From Chrysophaeum taylorii (Eukaryota > Sar > Pelagophyceae > Pelagomonadales > Pelagomonadaceae): a stretch of DNA of 51,571 bases. The DNA lies in assembly GCA_029834535.1 (NCBI GenBank), contig JAQMWT010000643.1:1-51571 (forward strand), given 5' to 3'. The translations under genes and the position numbers were made by a program. The notes beneath the pieces were generated by a model that worked only from the letters and a program-made list of their open reading frames with translations, was not told the DNA's origin and did not search any database. Positions 8,399-19,562 of this stretch are shown here, in pieces; within the stretch, counting starts at the first letter, position 1, and every line of letters begins with the position of its first letter.

Positions 8399-9136
8399 AT
8401 GAGGACAGGAGTCGTCGTGCTGTTGTGCGTCGTTCGCGGATTTACGGCCCCGCCTCCCGCATCGAGATGGGGAGCGTTGCGCGTCGCCACCGAGGGCGAG
8501 AGCGTCGCGGAGAGCGAGGACACGTTGTACGCGTTTGGTGTGAATATGGCCCTCAAGCTCGGCGACGTGCGGCGGTTGTTCAAAGAGGAGGAGATGGGGA
8601 CGATCGTCAAGGGAATCGAGGACGCGTTGACGGGCGAAATCGCTGATCCCATCGAGTTGCTGCGGCCGCAAGCTTCGCTGATCAACGCGATGCTCGAGCG
8701 CAGGATGGTCGAGTCTCTCGAGGTGGAGAAGGCCAGGGGCGCCGAGTTCATCGAGGCTCAGGCTTTGGTCGAGGGGGTGAAAAAAACTCCGAGCGGCATG
8801 CTCATCGAGACGGTCGCGTCGGGATCGGGTCCGAGTCCGACCGCGTCGTCGACGGTCGAGGTCCACTACCACGGCACCCTCTTGGATGGGACGGTGTTTG
8901 ACTCGTCGGTCGACCGAGGCGAGCCTATCAAGCTCGCCGTGAATCAGGTCATCAAGGGGTGGCAGGAAGCGCTCGTGAAGATGTCGGAGGGGGACAAAGT
9001 CAAGCTCACCATACCGTCGGACCTCGCGTATGGGGACGGCGGCTCGGGGGATCGCATCCCGGGCGGCGCCACCTTGTGTTTCGAGGTCGAGCTCATCAAA
9101 GTGCTGACGGGCGGGGTCGGTGGCCTCATCCTTTAG
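8399..9136 (+). CDS. FKBP-type peptidyl-prolyl isomerase, plastid-type presequence
   Basis: The 245-residue protein starts MRTGVVVLLCVVRGFTAPP: a short signal peptide whose likely cleavage site is followed by Phe, as in proteins sent into secondary red plastids. Residues about 45-125 (DTLYAFGVNMALKLGDVRRL... through INAMLERRM) resemble the helical FKBP N-terminal dimerisation domain. The catalytic FKBP domain follows (about 145-235): TVEVHYHGTLLDGTVFDSS, GEPIKLAVNQVIKGWQEAL, MSEGDKVKLTIPSDLAYGD, IPGGATLCFEVELIKV, with the core aromatic and Ile positions kept. The enzyme isomerises Xaa-Pro bonds and assists folding. The start at 8399 is chosen because the signal peptide begins there. Confidence 0.9.
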   Translation: MRTGVVVLLCVVRGFTAPPPASRWGALRVATEGESVAESEDTLYAFGVNMALKLGDVRRLFKEEEMGTIVKGIEDALTGEIADPIELLRPQASLINAMLERRMVESLEVEKARGAEFIEAQALVEGVKKTPSGMLIETVASGSGPSPTASSTVEVHYHGTLLDGTVFDSSVDRGEPIKLAVNQVIKGWQEALVKMSEGDKVKLTIPSDLAYGDGGSGDRIPGGATLCFEVELIKVLTGGVGGLIL

Positions 9137-9285
9137 TTCGAAGTCAGATGATTGAGGTGAAGGTTGTAGAGTTTTGCGACTTGAGACAGAACATTATCAA
9201 GTGTTATAAGGCTACAGTATTGATAGTCAGTATGTAGCCAAAGGGGCAGCAGAAGAAAAAGCAAGAAGGAAGGGTCGTGCCGACG

Positions 9286-11014
9286 ATGCGTTCCGACGAG
9301 GAGCTGTCGGGCCTCCGGGCCGTCATCTTGCAGATCGCGGCCGTGGTGCAATGGATAGTGGACGTGTCGATCGACGCGTTGTGCTTGGCAGGGTTGGCCA
9401 TCGGCGTCGCGTTGGTCCCTTTTCGCATCGGGGGGGTGTGGCGTAGACTGATGCTTTACGAAGGGCCCCGCGAAGCCGTGCGCGAGGTTGGGCCGTGGGT
9501 GCTGGGCGAGGCCCTCGTCGAGGTGGAGACGGTGGGGTTCGCCATAGCGGCGCCGACGCGATGGGTCGTGTTGTGGCTCGATTGGGTCGACCGAGACACG
9601 TCCGAGTTCGACTTGGAGGCGCGACTCTTTCGGGTTCAGAACTTCTTCTGCGGTCTCGTAGACCTCGTTGGGTTTGGTATCGGTGCGTGCGCGGTCGTGT
9701 CGCCCCTCCGGCTGGGGGGGCTGATCGTCGCGCTCCGGAACCTCCGATCGCGGGAGCTCGCGGACCGGATCTCCGAGGCGCGGCGCGCGGCCGCGGGTTA
9801 CGGGATCGCGGCCGTCCTCGATATTGTGCTCCTCCCCTTCTTCGTGCTCCCGCTGGTCGTGCCCTCGCGGACGATGAGCCACTTGCGCACGCATGCCGAC
9901 ATCTGGCGGCAGCGCGGCCAGGTCGCGGAGAGCCCGCGTCGTTGCGACGACTTTCGTATTTTGGCGCGCGGCCCGCCCCTCCTCGACGTCCACTGGCTCT
10001 GGCTCGCCCAAAGCAGCCTTGCTGTCGTGGACTTGTTTGTGTTTCTCACCGCGGGGCTGGCGGTGTGTTCTCTGGTGCGCGCCCGGCCTCTGGCGGCGCG
10101 CTTGATGCGGCGCGAGGAGACCGAAAGCCACGTTTTCGAGGGCTCGATGTGGTCGTTCGAGTACGATTGGGCTCTTCGGCGCGGATGCGTCGCGGAGTTC
10201 GTGGTTGCGGCCTACGATGTGGTCGGGATCATCCCTCTGTGCGTCACGCGCCTCGCCGCGCACCGGTGGCCCCCGGTCCGCGAGGCGCGCGATGCCCGCG
10301 ATTCCGGCGATCCTCAGGTGCCTTTGGTCGCGTGGAAGCAGCTCGCGCTCGTCTCGTGCGATCTCGTCGTCCTGCCCTTCGCGATTCTCGGGGCGTGCGG
10401 GCCGCGGCGCTCGGTGCTCTACGCCGAAATTCGCGACGCGAGCAACACGGGCTTGGCCCTCCACCGCGCGGTCCTCTTCGAGGCCGCGGTCGCCGCGCAC
10501 GATCTCGCGCTCTTGCCCGTCGCGGGCGTCGCGCTTTTCGCCTACGACGGCTGTCCCGCCGCCGCCGGCGCCGCCGCCGACGCGTCACCCTTCGCGCCCG
10601 ACGGGGTGCGGGCCCAGGCCTGGCGCGCCTTTGGGAACTGTCTCCTCGACCTCCCCTTGGTGCCGCTGGGCCTTTTCGTGGTCCTCACGCGCTGGCGCGC
10701 CGAGCCCCTCGAGAGCGAGCTAAAAACGCGGTACCGCCGCCGCCGCCGCCGCCGCGAGATGATGCCGAATATCGACAACGACAAGTGGGCGACGCGGCGG
10801 CTCGTCGCGATGGAGTTTCTCCGGCTCCTGCGCGACGCGGCCTGCGTGCCGCTGGCGCTCGTGCTTTTCGCGACCTTGTACCGGTGGCCGGCGGTCTACG
10901 CGCCGCTGCGCGCGCGCGCGACTCCGCCGCGCCGCGGCGCGCCGACGCTCGTCGCGACGCGCGCGGAGCTCACCGTCGCGACCCGCGGCGGGCTTTCCCT
11001 CAAAATCCAGACGA

Positions 11015-11046
<32 letters not shown>

Positions 11047-14000
11047 ACGGCGACGCCAGTAGCAGATGGCGCGTTGCCGGCCCGGCTGACGCTCCGGCTC
11101 GTCGGCGAGGGCGCGTGGCGCCGCGCGGCAGAAAAGTTCGGCGCGGCGGCCGTCGGCGTCGGGCGGGCGGCGTTCCCCTTCCCCCTTAAAGTCGGCGAGC
11201 ACGTGTCGTACGACCAAGGGATTTTGGAGCTCCGGTTCAAGCGGGCCAGGCTCAAGGCGACGACGGTCGCGAAGCGCGCGACGGCCCTCGAGGACGACGC
11301 GCGGTTCCTCGTTCAGATCGAGAGCCGAGGGCAGACGCGGCCGGTCGTCGCTATCGTCGTCAGGCTCGCTGACGTCGCCGCCGCCGCGCGCCAGCCCGAT
11401 CGCCCGTTCGAGATCGTCGCGCTCGGCGACGACGACACCGCCGACGCGGTCCACCTCGAGGGGGGCGGCGCCGACGGCGTCGTCGACGGCTTCTACGCGA
11501 TCGTCCTCGCGCAATTCGCGCTGCTCGTCTCCGACGCGGCCTTGCTGGGCCTCTGCGTCTTGGTGCTGGCGGTGCCGTGGCGCGCCGCGTCTCTCTTCCA
11601 CGCGCTCTGCGAACCGAAAAAGAGGTGGCCCTACCGCGTCGCGAGCCTCGTTTCAAAGACGGTCAAGCACGCCGAAAAGTCGATGGACGCGTACCGCGAG
11701 GCGCTCGCCCCAATCCTCAACCAAGCCGCCAAGGAGTGCGCGGCGCTCGACGAGAACGGTGATAGCAACAACAACAACAGCCGCCGCTGCCGGCGGCGGA
11801 GTCACCTCTCCTCGTCGTCGTCGGGGGTTGGTCCGCATCGCCACCGCACGTCGCTCCTGAGCGATCTCGCGGCCGACGCTTCAAAGAGGATCGAGCATCT
11901 CGCGGGCGCGCACTGGGCGAGGTGGCGCAAGATGCGAAAACGGGCCCTCGCCCAGCTTTCGCTGCTTTCGAGAGACGACGAGGACGCGCAGAATGTCGCG
12001 GAACTGGTCGAAGAGTGCCTCGAGTTCCAGGACGCGAGCCTCTACTACGTCTGGCTGCGCGCCGACGTCCACGGTTTGCTCGTCGAGGCGAGACGGAGGC
12101 CCGTTCTCGAGGACGCGCACTCGCTGTGCGTCGAGGCAATCGACGAGGCCCAGCGCGCGGCGGCCGCGCACCGCGCCGGCCTCCGTGTGCGCTTGGACGA
12201 GGCGATCGACCGCCTCCGCGCAACGACGTTCCTTCTTGGTTCGCGAAAACCGTCGTTCTCGAAGTACGGCTTCTGGCACAAGCGGCCCGCGCTGTGCCGA
12301 ACGATAATCCTCGCGACGTGCGCGCAGGCGGCGCTCGACGTAGGATTTCTAGTGCTGGTCGCGTTTCTGGTCGCGACGGTCTACCGCGCGATCCCGCTGG
12401 CGCGCGATCTCTACGCGGCGCGCGCTTTTTCGGTCACGCGCGCGACGGCCCGAGACGTCGTTTCGGCCCACGTCCGGGGCGTCGGGAAGGACGCGTGGCT
12501 GGTTGCGACGACCTCGCTCGCGGTCGTCGCCGTGTGCGCGACCGTCGTCTCGATCCCGGCGTTTTTTGAGAGCCTCCCGACCTGCGAGACGCTCGCGGAC
12601 GTCCGGTCCGCGGCCGTCGACCACCTCGAGCTCGCGAGACGGTACTTTGGCGAGCTCTTCGCGCTCGCTTTCGCGTGGAGAACCTACCGCGTCGCGCTGA
12701 GAGCGACCTTGTTCGCCTACTTTGCGCCGGCGGCGGCCGTCGCCGACGGCGCCTTGGTTTGCGTCGCCGACAAGGCGATGGCCCTGCGCCTGGGCGCCGC
12801 CGTCGTCGCGGGACTCGGGGCCGCCGCGATCCTCGGTCGCCGCTCGGCGCTGCTGTGGGGTACCTTTCTGACCCTCGTCGTCTCGGCAGTCGCTCCCGCC
12901 GTTCTCGCGAGGAGGAGCTTTTTTACAACCGTAGTAACCGGCGCCGGCCCCCCCCCGATCCTGCCGCGGCTCACGTGGCCCAACGTCCTCGCGCTCTCGT
13001 CTATCCCGCTCGACGGACTCGCGTGCGCCGCTTCGCGAGGCGGCGTTTTGTTTGGAGCCCTCGCGGCGGTCGAGTGGCCTCTCCCGCTCCTGTACGCAGC
13101 GGTCGCCGCGGCGGCGTTCTGGATCCTCTTGGTCTCGGGCCCGCTCGCCGAGCTGACCGAGGACGAGAAAAACCGGCTCGAGGCCGACGTTCCGCACCGC
13201 CAGTGGCGCCACTTCTTTGGCCACTTTTTGTTCGTCTTCTCGACCCACGGCCTCGTCGAGCTCGGCCGGCGGACCGGGGTGGTCTCGCGCGCGACCGACG
13301 TCCTCCTCGTTGCCTTTGTCCTCTCGGCTGCCTCGGCCCTCTCGAGTCTCGGGGAAGACGAAAACGACGCGACCGCGACCCTCGAGGAGGGGAGATCGAG
13401 GTACGTCTCCGAGGAGGACGACGTGGTGCTCTCGAGGGAGGAGGGCCTCGACGTGCGGTACCATGTTCGCCACGTCGCGGCCGTAAGGACCTGCCAGTTT
13501 GGCGTGCTCGCGGCGCCGACGCGAAAGTTGGCGTTCGCGGCCGCCGCGTCGTGGGTTTCCGTCGAGTTGCTTTTCGCCGGCTCGTCGTGCCCGGTCGCCT
13601 TCGTCTCTCCGCTTCGGGTCGCGGCCGCGGCGCTCGCCGCCTTGATCATCCTCTCGTCCTCCATTTCCTCCTCCTCCTCCTCCTCGGGCCGCCTGGTTAT
13701 TCTGGCCGCCGGCATCGTGTTGGTCGGCGCCGTTTTCGCGGCGCTCCGCGCTTACCGCGCGACCGCGTCCGCGCGCGGCACCCTCGACGCGACCATCGCG
13801 TCCGTCGTCGCCAGAGTCGCCGACGTCCACGGCGCTCTCTTCGACGACGAAATTGCCGCCGTGACTGGGTGCCGCGCCGAGCCCTGGCGCCGCAAACTCG
13901 CGGCCGCGAGAGACGTCGCGACGCTCGGCCGCCTCCTCGCGCGCCTCGAGGCTGCCATCCTCTTCGAGCGCCTCGACCCCGACTTCTTGGCGACCCGGGC

Positions 14001-14811
14001 GCACGCGTGGCGCCAGCGACTCGCGACGGCCAAGACCTTCGAGGCCGTCCGCGCCGACGCCCTCGTCCTCCGGAAGAGCCTCCGGATGCCCGCCCGCGCC
14101 GCGATCCTCCGCCGGGAGCTCGCGCGCCTCGCCGTCAAAAAACAAATTCCCGTCGACCTCGCGACCCGCGTCATCCTCTCCTTTGCCGTCGCCGTCGACG
14201 CGAGTCTCCTGCGGCCCGCCCTCCTGTGCTCGACGACGGCCCACCTCGCCGACCGCGCGACTACGGCCCACGCCCTCCGCGCCTCCTCGCAGGTCGACTG
14301 CCTCGACCTCCTCTTCTCGATCGAGACGATTCCCCTCCCGATCGCGAGGCGCGCAATCTTTGGTGGAAGCCAGATCGTCGACGGCCTCGTTTCTCACCGC
14401 AGCAGCATTACTTGTCCTGGGGACGAACGAACCACCGGCCGCGTCTTGAAGGCGGCCTTCGCCGCGCCCGGAATAAGACCCCTCCGCCGCCTCGACTTGA
14501 TGTCGTCCACCCAACAACCCGCCGCCGCCGCCGAGCGGCTCCACGACCACGCGCTCGTCCCCCTCGACGTCCCCCAGCAGACGCTTATCCGCGGCCGCGT
14601 CCGACCCCGCGACGACACCGACAAGGTCGACCTTTCGGAACGAATCGCGCGCGACCGCGACTTTGGTCTCTCGGGATTCTTTTTCGACCACCGGACCGTC
14701 CACGGCCGCGGCCGCGTCTTCCGCCCGAACGGCGACGCCATATTCTCCACCATCCTCGACGAAGACGACGACGACGACGACCTCGCGTCCTTCTTCATCG
14801 ACGACAACTAA
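9286..14811 (+). CDS. Giant multi-span membrane protein built of degenerate repeats, unknown function
   Basis: A single open frame of about 1841 residues from ATG 9286. I recognise no known family. It contains many hydrophobic hairpins that follow one loose pattern: a hydrophobic helix with a central Asp (often followed by Leu/Val and Pro), a second hydrophobic helix, then a basic Arg and a Leu. Examples are IVDVSIDALCLAGLAIGVA, AVLDIVLLPFFVLPLVVPSR, LALVSCDLVVLPFAILGACG, GNCLLDLPLVPLGLFVVLTR, RLLRDAACVPLALVLFATLY and AALDVGFLVLVAFLVATVYR. At least ten units are visible in the first two thirds. Soluble stretches include poly-Thr (ACG repeats near 11010-11045), a charged helical region (about 11640-12250) and an acidic C-terminus (DEDDDDDDLASFFIDDN). 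Very strong codon-driven antisense ORFs overlap it but are shadows. Confidence 0.75.
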
Positions 14812-14923
14812 AAAAGTGCAGGGCAGGGCAGGGCACACATATATTATTATTTGTCTCGCGGGCGGTGGTGGTGGTGCTGGTCCTTTCATCACATAACAAC
14901 AACAACGACAAAAACAAAGACTA

Positions 14924-16057
14924 CTAGAGGAAGAGGCAGACGAGGTAGAGAATGGTCGAGGGGGCTTCGGCGAGGTAGCGGAGGGTCTGGGCGTGGGCGT
15001 CGACGCGCGCCCAGGGGGGCGACGCGAGCGCGGGAAATAAGAGCCAGCGGGCGAAGAAGAAGGGGTGGTCGATTTGGAGCTTGGCGATGCGCTTGAGGAG
15101 GAGGGCGAGCGTGATCCAGCGTTGGCGGCGGCGCTCGGGCTGCGAGGGAACCCGGAGCGCGATGATGAGGTTGTCGGTGGTGGTGACGTAGAGGAGACCG
15201 CGGTCGTCGTCGAGCGCGAGGCTGTTGGGTCCTCGGAGGTCGCGCGCGAGGGTCCTGACGTCGTCGCCAGCCGCGCGATATACCGCGCCCGCCTTGTTGT
15301 CGGTGAAGTAGAGGGTGCCGTCGGCGTCGACGGCGAGGCCCTCGCGGTTCGAGAGGCGCCGCTTGGGAGGTACCGTGCGTTTCTGGCCGACGACGGTCGT
15401 GACGAGGTCGGAGCGAGGATCGACGCGACGGACGCAAGGTCCGTGGTCGTGGACGTAGACGGCGCCGTCCCGCGCGACGGCGAGGGCGGAAATGACGCAA
15501 AATCTCGCGCGGCGGCCCACGCCGTCCCGCGAGACGCGCCGCAGACGTTCGTGAACGTACGCGCCGACGAATCGATGCTCGCCCGTCGCCTTGTCGATGA
15601 CAACCAGGCGATTTTCAGACCAGGCGGCGCCCTCGGCGAGGAATATGGCCGTGTCGGTGACGGCGACCGCCGAGGCGACCCCAAACCGCGGCTCCTCTCC
15701 AAGATGGCCGTCGTACGACCTCTGTTCCGGTTCGCTCACGACGTTTCTCTCGCGGGTCACGAACAGGCGCCCGACGCGGTCAACGGTTCCGACCTCGTAC
15801 CGCGTGAGCTCCATCACCGTACGTACGACGCCCTCCCGCAGCACGCGGACGCGGTGAGCGTGCGACGACCGGTCGCAGAACAACAGCCCCTCGCGCGTCA
15901 CGCCGACGCACCGCGGAAACTGCAACGTCCGCGTCAGGCCAAACCCGTCGCCTTCTTCGCCCATCTCCTCCCAGACGTCCGCCGTCCCCGGAAAAATCCG
16001 CGCCCGCGTCCCGGCGACCACGTTCCGCGGCGGCCGCGGGTCCTCGCTGTCTAGCAT
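14924..16057 (-). CDS. NHL/SMP-30-like beta-propeller protein
   Basis: About 377 residues from ATG 16057 (MLDSEDPRPPRNVV); an in-frame GTG lies nine codons further upstream. Repeating blade-like segments are visible: RCVGVTREGLLFCDRS, VGTVDRVGRLFVTRE, ISALAVARDGAVYVHD, REGLAVDADGTLYFTD and NSLALDDDRGLLYVTT. This G/S-LAVD-xDG-xLYVTD pattern is that of NHL and SMP-30/gluconolactonase propellers, which bind partners or small substrates; catalytic residues cannot be assigned. The last 60 residues leave the propeller and are hydrophobic/basic (DHPFFFARWLLFPALASPP... TILYLVCLFL), possibly a membrane-associated tail. Its 3' end faces that of the giant membrane protein across 112 bp. Confidence 0.7.
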   Translation of the reverse strand: MLDSEDPRPPRNVVAGTRARIFPGTADVWEEMGEEGDGFGLTRTLQFPRCVGVTREGLLFCDRSSHAHRVRVLREGVVRTVMELTRYEVGTVDRVGRLFVTRERNVVSEPEQRSYDGHLGEEPRFGVASAVAVTDTAIFLAEGAAWSENRLVVIDKATGEHRFVGAYVHERLRRVSRDGVGRRARFCVISALAVARDGAVYVHDHGPCVRRVDPRSDLVTTVVGQKRTVPPKRRLSNREGLAVDADGTLYFTDNKAGAVYRAAGDDVRTLARDLRGPNSLALDDDRGLLYVTTTDNLIIALRVPSQPERRRQRWITLALLLKRIAKLQIDHPFFFARWLLFPALASPPWARVDAHAQTLRYLAEAPSTILYLVCLFL

Positions 16058-16431
16058 CACGCAAACACGAGCATATCCATACACCCCACGTCAGACATTC
16101 AACCAACCACTATTTACCCGAGCCGAAATGGTGCGGTGTTGGTCTCTCCAACAGGGTGCGCTGCTGAGATTATACGTTCGCTCCTTTCTTTCCTCCACTG
16201 CCTCGCTCCTCCTCCACGAAAAGCGCTCTTGTGATGGCCTCTTCTGCGCCTTTGTTGGCCCTCGCCGCCGCCGCCGCCGCCGCCGCTGTGTGCCAACAAC
16301 CGACCTTCTTGCGTCGTTGTTGACTGACTTCTTCTCCTCTGTTTTCCCTTTTTTTTTGCCGCTGTACTACTTGCATATATTACGAAAAAAAAAAATCGGA
16401 AAAAAAAAATCGGAAAAAAAAAAAAAACCTG
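16058..16431. other. Divergent spacer with three adenine tracts
   Basis: Between the propeller gene (leftward) and the DUF1826 gene (rightward). A GCC run at about 16263-16288 and, immediately before the DUF1826 ATG, three A-tracts separated by TCGG (16384-16426) are the only structures. No TATA box is certain. Confidence 0.4.
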
Positions 16432-17112
16432 ATGATGCTCTCCCTCATTCTCGTCGCGTCGGTGAACGCCTTCTCGTCCCCCGTCTTGTGGCACCATGAA
16501 GCCATCGCTGTGGGAAACGACTGGGCCGAGGCGGGGAAGGACCTCCGGCACCGTTCCGTCTCGGCGGCCATCGTCGTCGACGGCGGCGCGCCCCTCGTGC
16601 AACACGAGGTCTGGGGCTGCGCGCGCGAGGGCGATGCGAATCTCCTCTTCGACCTCAGTCTCCCGCGCGACTACAACCTCGGGACGGCCGAGCTTTCGCT
16701 GGCTTCGCTCTGGGACCCCGCCGACGCCGCCCAAGTCGCCCCGCAACTCCTCGACCTCGCAGAGCGCTACGCGGCCGTCCTCGAGGCCGCCACCGGCAAC
16801 CGCACCACCCTCGTCCGCCTTCGGGTCACCGTCGCCACGGGCGCGAGATGCACGGCGCCCTGCCCCAAGATACACGCCGACAACGTTCTCATGCGCTGCC
16901 TCGTGCCCGTCGCCGGTCCCGGCACCGTGTGCGTCAAGAGCGCCTTCGGCCTCTTCGGCTACTCGGAAACCCTCGTCCCGACGGCCCCCGGCGACGTCCT
17001 CTTCTTGAAGGGCCGTCTCTGGCCCCAGGCCAGACCTGGCCGCCATCGCTCCCCCGACCCAACCGAAGACACCCGCATCCTCCTCGCCATCGACCGCCAC
17101 GAGGATGTCTGA
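16432..17112 (+). CDS. DUF1826 family protein with plastid-type presequence
   Basis: 226 residues. The N-terminus MMLSLILVASVNAFSSPVLW is a signal peptide with Phe after the cleavage site (VNA|FSSP), as in secondary-plastid proteins. The body matches DUF1826: CPKIHADNVLMRCLVPVAGPG, then ETLVPTAPGDVLFLKGRLWP, then HRSPD...DTRILLAID. In that family the His/Asp of H-x-D and the late HRSP box are the conserved polar residues, suggesting a metal- or oxygenase-like site, though the biochemical role is unknown. The two adjacent Met codons at 16432 and 16435 both suit the signal peptide. Confidence 0.75.
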   Translation: MMLSLILVASVNAFSSPVLWHHEAIAVGNDWAEAGKDLRHRSVSAAIVVDGGAPLVQHEVWGCAREGDANLLFDLSLPRDYNLGTAELSLASLWDPADAAQVAPQLLDLAERYAAVLEAATGNRTTLVRLRVTVATGARCTAPCPKIHADNVLMRCLVPVAGPGTVCVKSAFGLFGYSETLVPTAPGDVLFLKGRLWPQARPGRHRSPDPTEDTRILLAIDRHEDV

Positions 17113-17330
17113 CTGCACCGACGCCGCCGCCGCCACCACCACCATCTTGATGACGACGTTTTTCTTTCTCCTGTTGCTGCTTCTTGGTTTCTTGTGCTTG
17201 TGATATATACATACCCCGACGACAACGACGACGACCCCTTTTGCGGGTGACGGAATCACAAAATAGAGAAGAACAATGCGCGCGATGTTTGAGATAGTAA
17301 TGGGTGCTTGAGAATAAAGAAGGTGGGATG

Positions 17331-18740
17331 TCAAAATCGGAGGGTGTCTGTGTTGGGGGCTACCCGTGGCATTCGCAGGGCGGTGGTGGACCGTCCCGTC
17401 CCGTCGTGGAATAATCCATCCGTGCGGTGTCGCGTCGTCGCGTTGTAGAACGGCAAGCGGCGGACGGGTGTGCGATGATCCGCAGGCATCGGAGTGGGTC
17501 GCCGCGTCGTGTAGGGGACGGCGTAATAAGGGTCCGTCAGATTAGTCCCGAGGATGAGGAAGGCGATGGTAACGTAGGTGATTCCGCGCGCGAGAAGGTC
17601 CTTGGCGAGAAAGGAAACTCTTTTTCCGTCGTCGTCGTCTTCGCCGACGCCGTGATGCGGCAGCTTCAACGGGGTTTCAGCCTTTGGCGAAAACATGTAG
17701 CCCACCAGGCCACCAAAGGCCGCGAAGAGGCCGAGGATCCGTTTGGGGGAGAGCGTAAAGTCGTTGAGAGCGAAAATCGAAACGACCAACGAAATAATTC
17801 GTTTTCCGAGACGAAGTTGTGCGTGAGTAACTGGGGTGACGTAGCTCAAGACTCGAAAGGAAAGAAGGTTATAAACGGCACTGAGGACAGCCATTCCCAC
17901 GAACAACGTGAGATTGGTGGTGATGTGGGTTGAGACGGTCGGCATGACCGCGACGCGACCAACGAGTACGGGTAACACGAGGGCGAGACCTCGGACGCAG
18001 ATTGCCGTGTACGCCGGCGCACCCTTCACCGCCATGCGCTTCGAGTAGACGTTCCGGAGGGGAAACGATGTCCCCATCACGACGAGCCCCGCCAACCACA
18101 CAGCGTGCCGCCGCCACGTGACCTCGCTGGCCGCCGCCGCCGACGACGACGACAGGTAGACGCCCGCGCACGTGATCGCCATGAAAACGAGACGCGGGCG
18201 GCTCGTGAGCTCGCCGAGCAGCAAAAACGAGACGACAACCGTGATCGGTGGCTCCATCAACTTGAATACCTGGCTAAGACTCGCTCCGCCGACGATGATC
18301 ACCCAGTTCGTCGCCGCCGTGCCGGCGACGTCGAATGCCGACGCCAACACCAAAGCCTCGCTCTCGGCGGCCGTCTCCGACGATCCGCTCGTCTCGTCGG
18401 TCAGCATCTCGTACAACTTTCCGCCCACGACCCCGCAAATGAGCTGAGCCGTCGTCGCATCCACTACCCCGCTCACGGCATTCTCGTCCACGACGAGCAC
18501 TTCCTTCAAAAATATCACGCTCCCGGCAGAAGCGAGGTACCACAGCGGCACGCACACCACCAGCGCCATCAGCTGCTCCCACGCCATCAGATTGTCCCTG
18601 AGGCCCATCTTTCTCGAGTTGATGATGACCACTTCTGATTCGTGACTTCCTGAGCTTTCGTGGCGAAACGGCGTTTTATTACAACAACTGATAGCAAGTA
18701 TTGTTGTGTACATGTTGTGTACACTAGGTCGTTCGTTCAT
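17331..18740 (-). CDS. Drug/metabolite transporter superfamily protein (TPT/nucleotide-sugar-transporter type)
   Basis: 469 residues if translated from ATG 18740; MGLRDNLMAWEQLMALVVCV (ATG at about 18608) is an equally likely start because the first helix begins there. About ten hydrophobic helices follow the DMT layout. Typical segments are SLSQVFKLMEPPITVVVSFLLLGE, which matches the K-x-x-E-P half-site of TPT/EamA transporters, FPLRNVYSKRMA, and TPVTHAQLRLGKRIISLVVSIF, which corresponds to the second-half T..G..K box. Substrates in this superfamily are sugar phosphates, phosphoenolpyruvate or nucleotide sugars; which applies cannot be read here. After a final hydrophobic segment (GITYVTIAFLILGTNL) comes a 65-residue polar, Arg/Thr/Pro-rich tail. 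It converges with the DUF1826 gene. Confidence 0.75.
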   Translation of the reverse strand: MNERPSVHNMYTTILAISCCNKTPFRHESSGSHESEVVIINSRKMGLRDNLMAWEQLMALVVCVPLWYLASAGSVIFLKEVLVVDENAVSGVVDATTAQLICGVVGGKLYEMLTDETSGSSETAAESEALVLASAFDVAGTAATNWVIIVGGASLSQVFKLMEPPITVVVSFLLLGELTSRPRLVFMAITCAGVYLSSSSAAAASEVTWRRHAVWLAGLVVMGTSFPLRNVYSKRMAVKGAPAYTAICVRGLALVLPVLVGRVAVMPTVSTHITTNLTLFVGMAVLSAVYNLLSFRVLSYVTPVTHAQLRLGKRIISLVVSIFALNDFTLSPKRILGLFAAFGGLVGYMFSPKAETPLKLPHHGVGEDDDDGKRVSFLAKDLLARGITYVTIAFLILGTNLTDPYYAVPYTTRRPTPMPADHRTPVRRLPFYNATTRHRTDGLFHDGTGRSTTALRMPRVAPNTDTLRF

Positions 18741-19562
18741 TGAAAGACGGCAAGGGAAGAAAATGCCTGGAATACAACAATTTTGGAAAAAAAAACTTGT
18801 TTGTTCTCAACCTTCTGACTCCCGCCATCGCGCCACCACGTCGCCGCATCTCGTGTGAGTGGACTTCGAGAGGAACCTCATCTTTGCGTCGGGTCTTTGG
18901 TGGCTGACCTTTTTTTATTCTCTCCGTCCCTGTCACCTTCTCTTCTTCAGCAGAGTGCTTCTTTGAAGGCCCTGGCCTAGCAAGTCGTCGTCGTCCTTAG
19001 TCCCTAACACTTTTAGGCACGCCGCTCTGCGGGCGGTGCCTGCTCTCTTTTTGCCGGTCGCCGAGACTGTCGTCCGATGGCTGCCCCCGAGCGATTGTTA
19101 AGACCCCCAAGAAAAGTGTGGAAGAGGCAGCTCGTTTCTAAATTTATCAGACTTATTATTATCTCGATATTCAAAGCGGTTGACATGATACAACAACAAA
19201 GAGTGAAAAATATAGGTGCTCTCGCCCGAGAATGGTCGCCGCCGCCGCATGCCGCCGCCGCAGTCGTGGCGATTGTTCGGATTGTAGAATCCGGCGCGTT
19301 GTCTTCTTCTTCGTGCAAGCGAAGGAATTCGGAACGAAAGAGACCGGAAAGACCACGAAAAACAAACACCATGATGAACGTGAGAATGCAAAAAGTGCTC
19401 GAGAGATCCACGGCATGACCACCAACTCTTTCGCCATGCGCGCGCGTCGTCCCTTTCGCTCCAACAACAACAACAACAAGACCGCGAACTTGATGTCTGG
19501 CGTGCATCCTTACTTACTTACCCTTATCTCGGCGAAGGTAGCGATACTACCCTCGGCGAACG
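18741..19562. other. 822-bp spacer, no gene recognised
   Basis: Several short overlapping frames exist on both strands (for example minus 19507-19013, containing a possible membrane segment TFCILTFIMVFVFRGLSG), but none shows a known domain or convincing start. It should hold the promoters of the divergent transporter and p32-like genes. Confidence 0.4.

Noticed and set aside
9495..11189. Long plus-strand frame within the giant membrane protein
   Set aside because: Arg/Pro/Ala-rich shadow in another frame with no recognisable features.
12675..14927. 750-codon plus-strand Arg/Pro-rich frame
   Set aside because: Shadow of the giant membrane protein gene; low-complexity composition only.
12349..15702. 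Very long minus-strand open frame (over 1100 codons) opposite the giant membrane protein and the propeller gene
   Set aside because: Arg/Ala/Gly/Glu-rich composition typical of antisense frames in GC-rich genes; no domain; it runs against two better-supported genes.
15065..16054. 329-codon plus-strand frame opposite the beta-propeller gene
   Set aside because: No domain; the propeller repeats on the minus strand are convincing.
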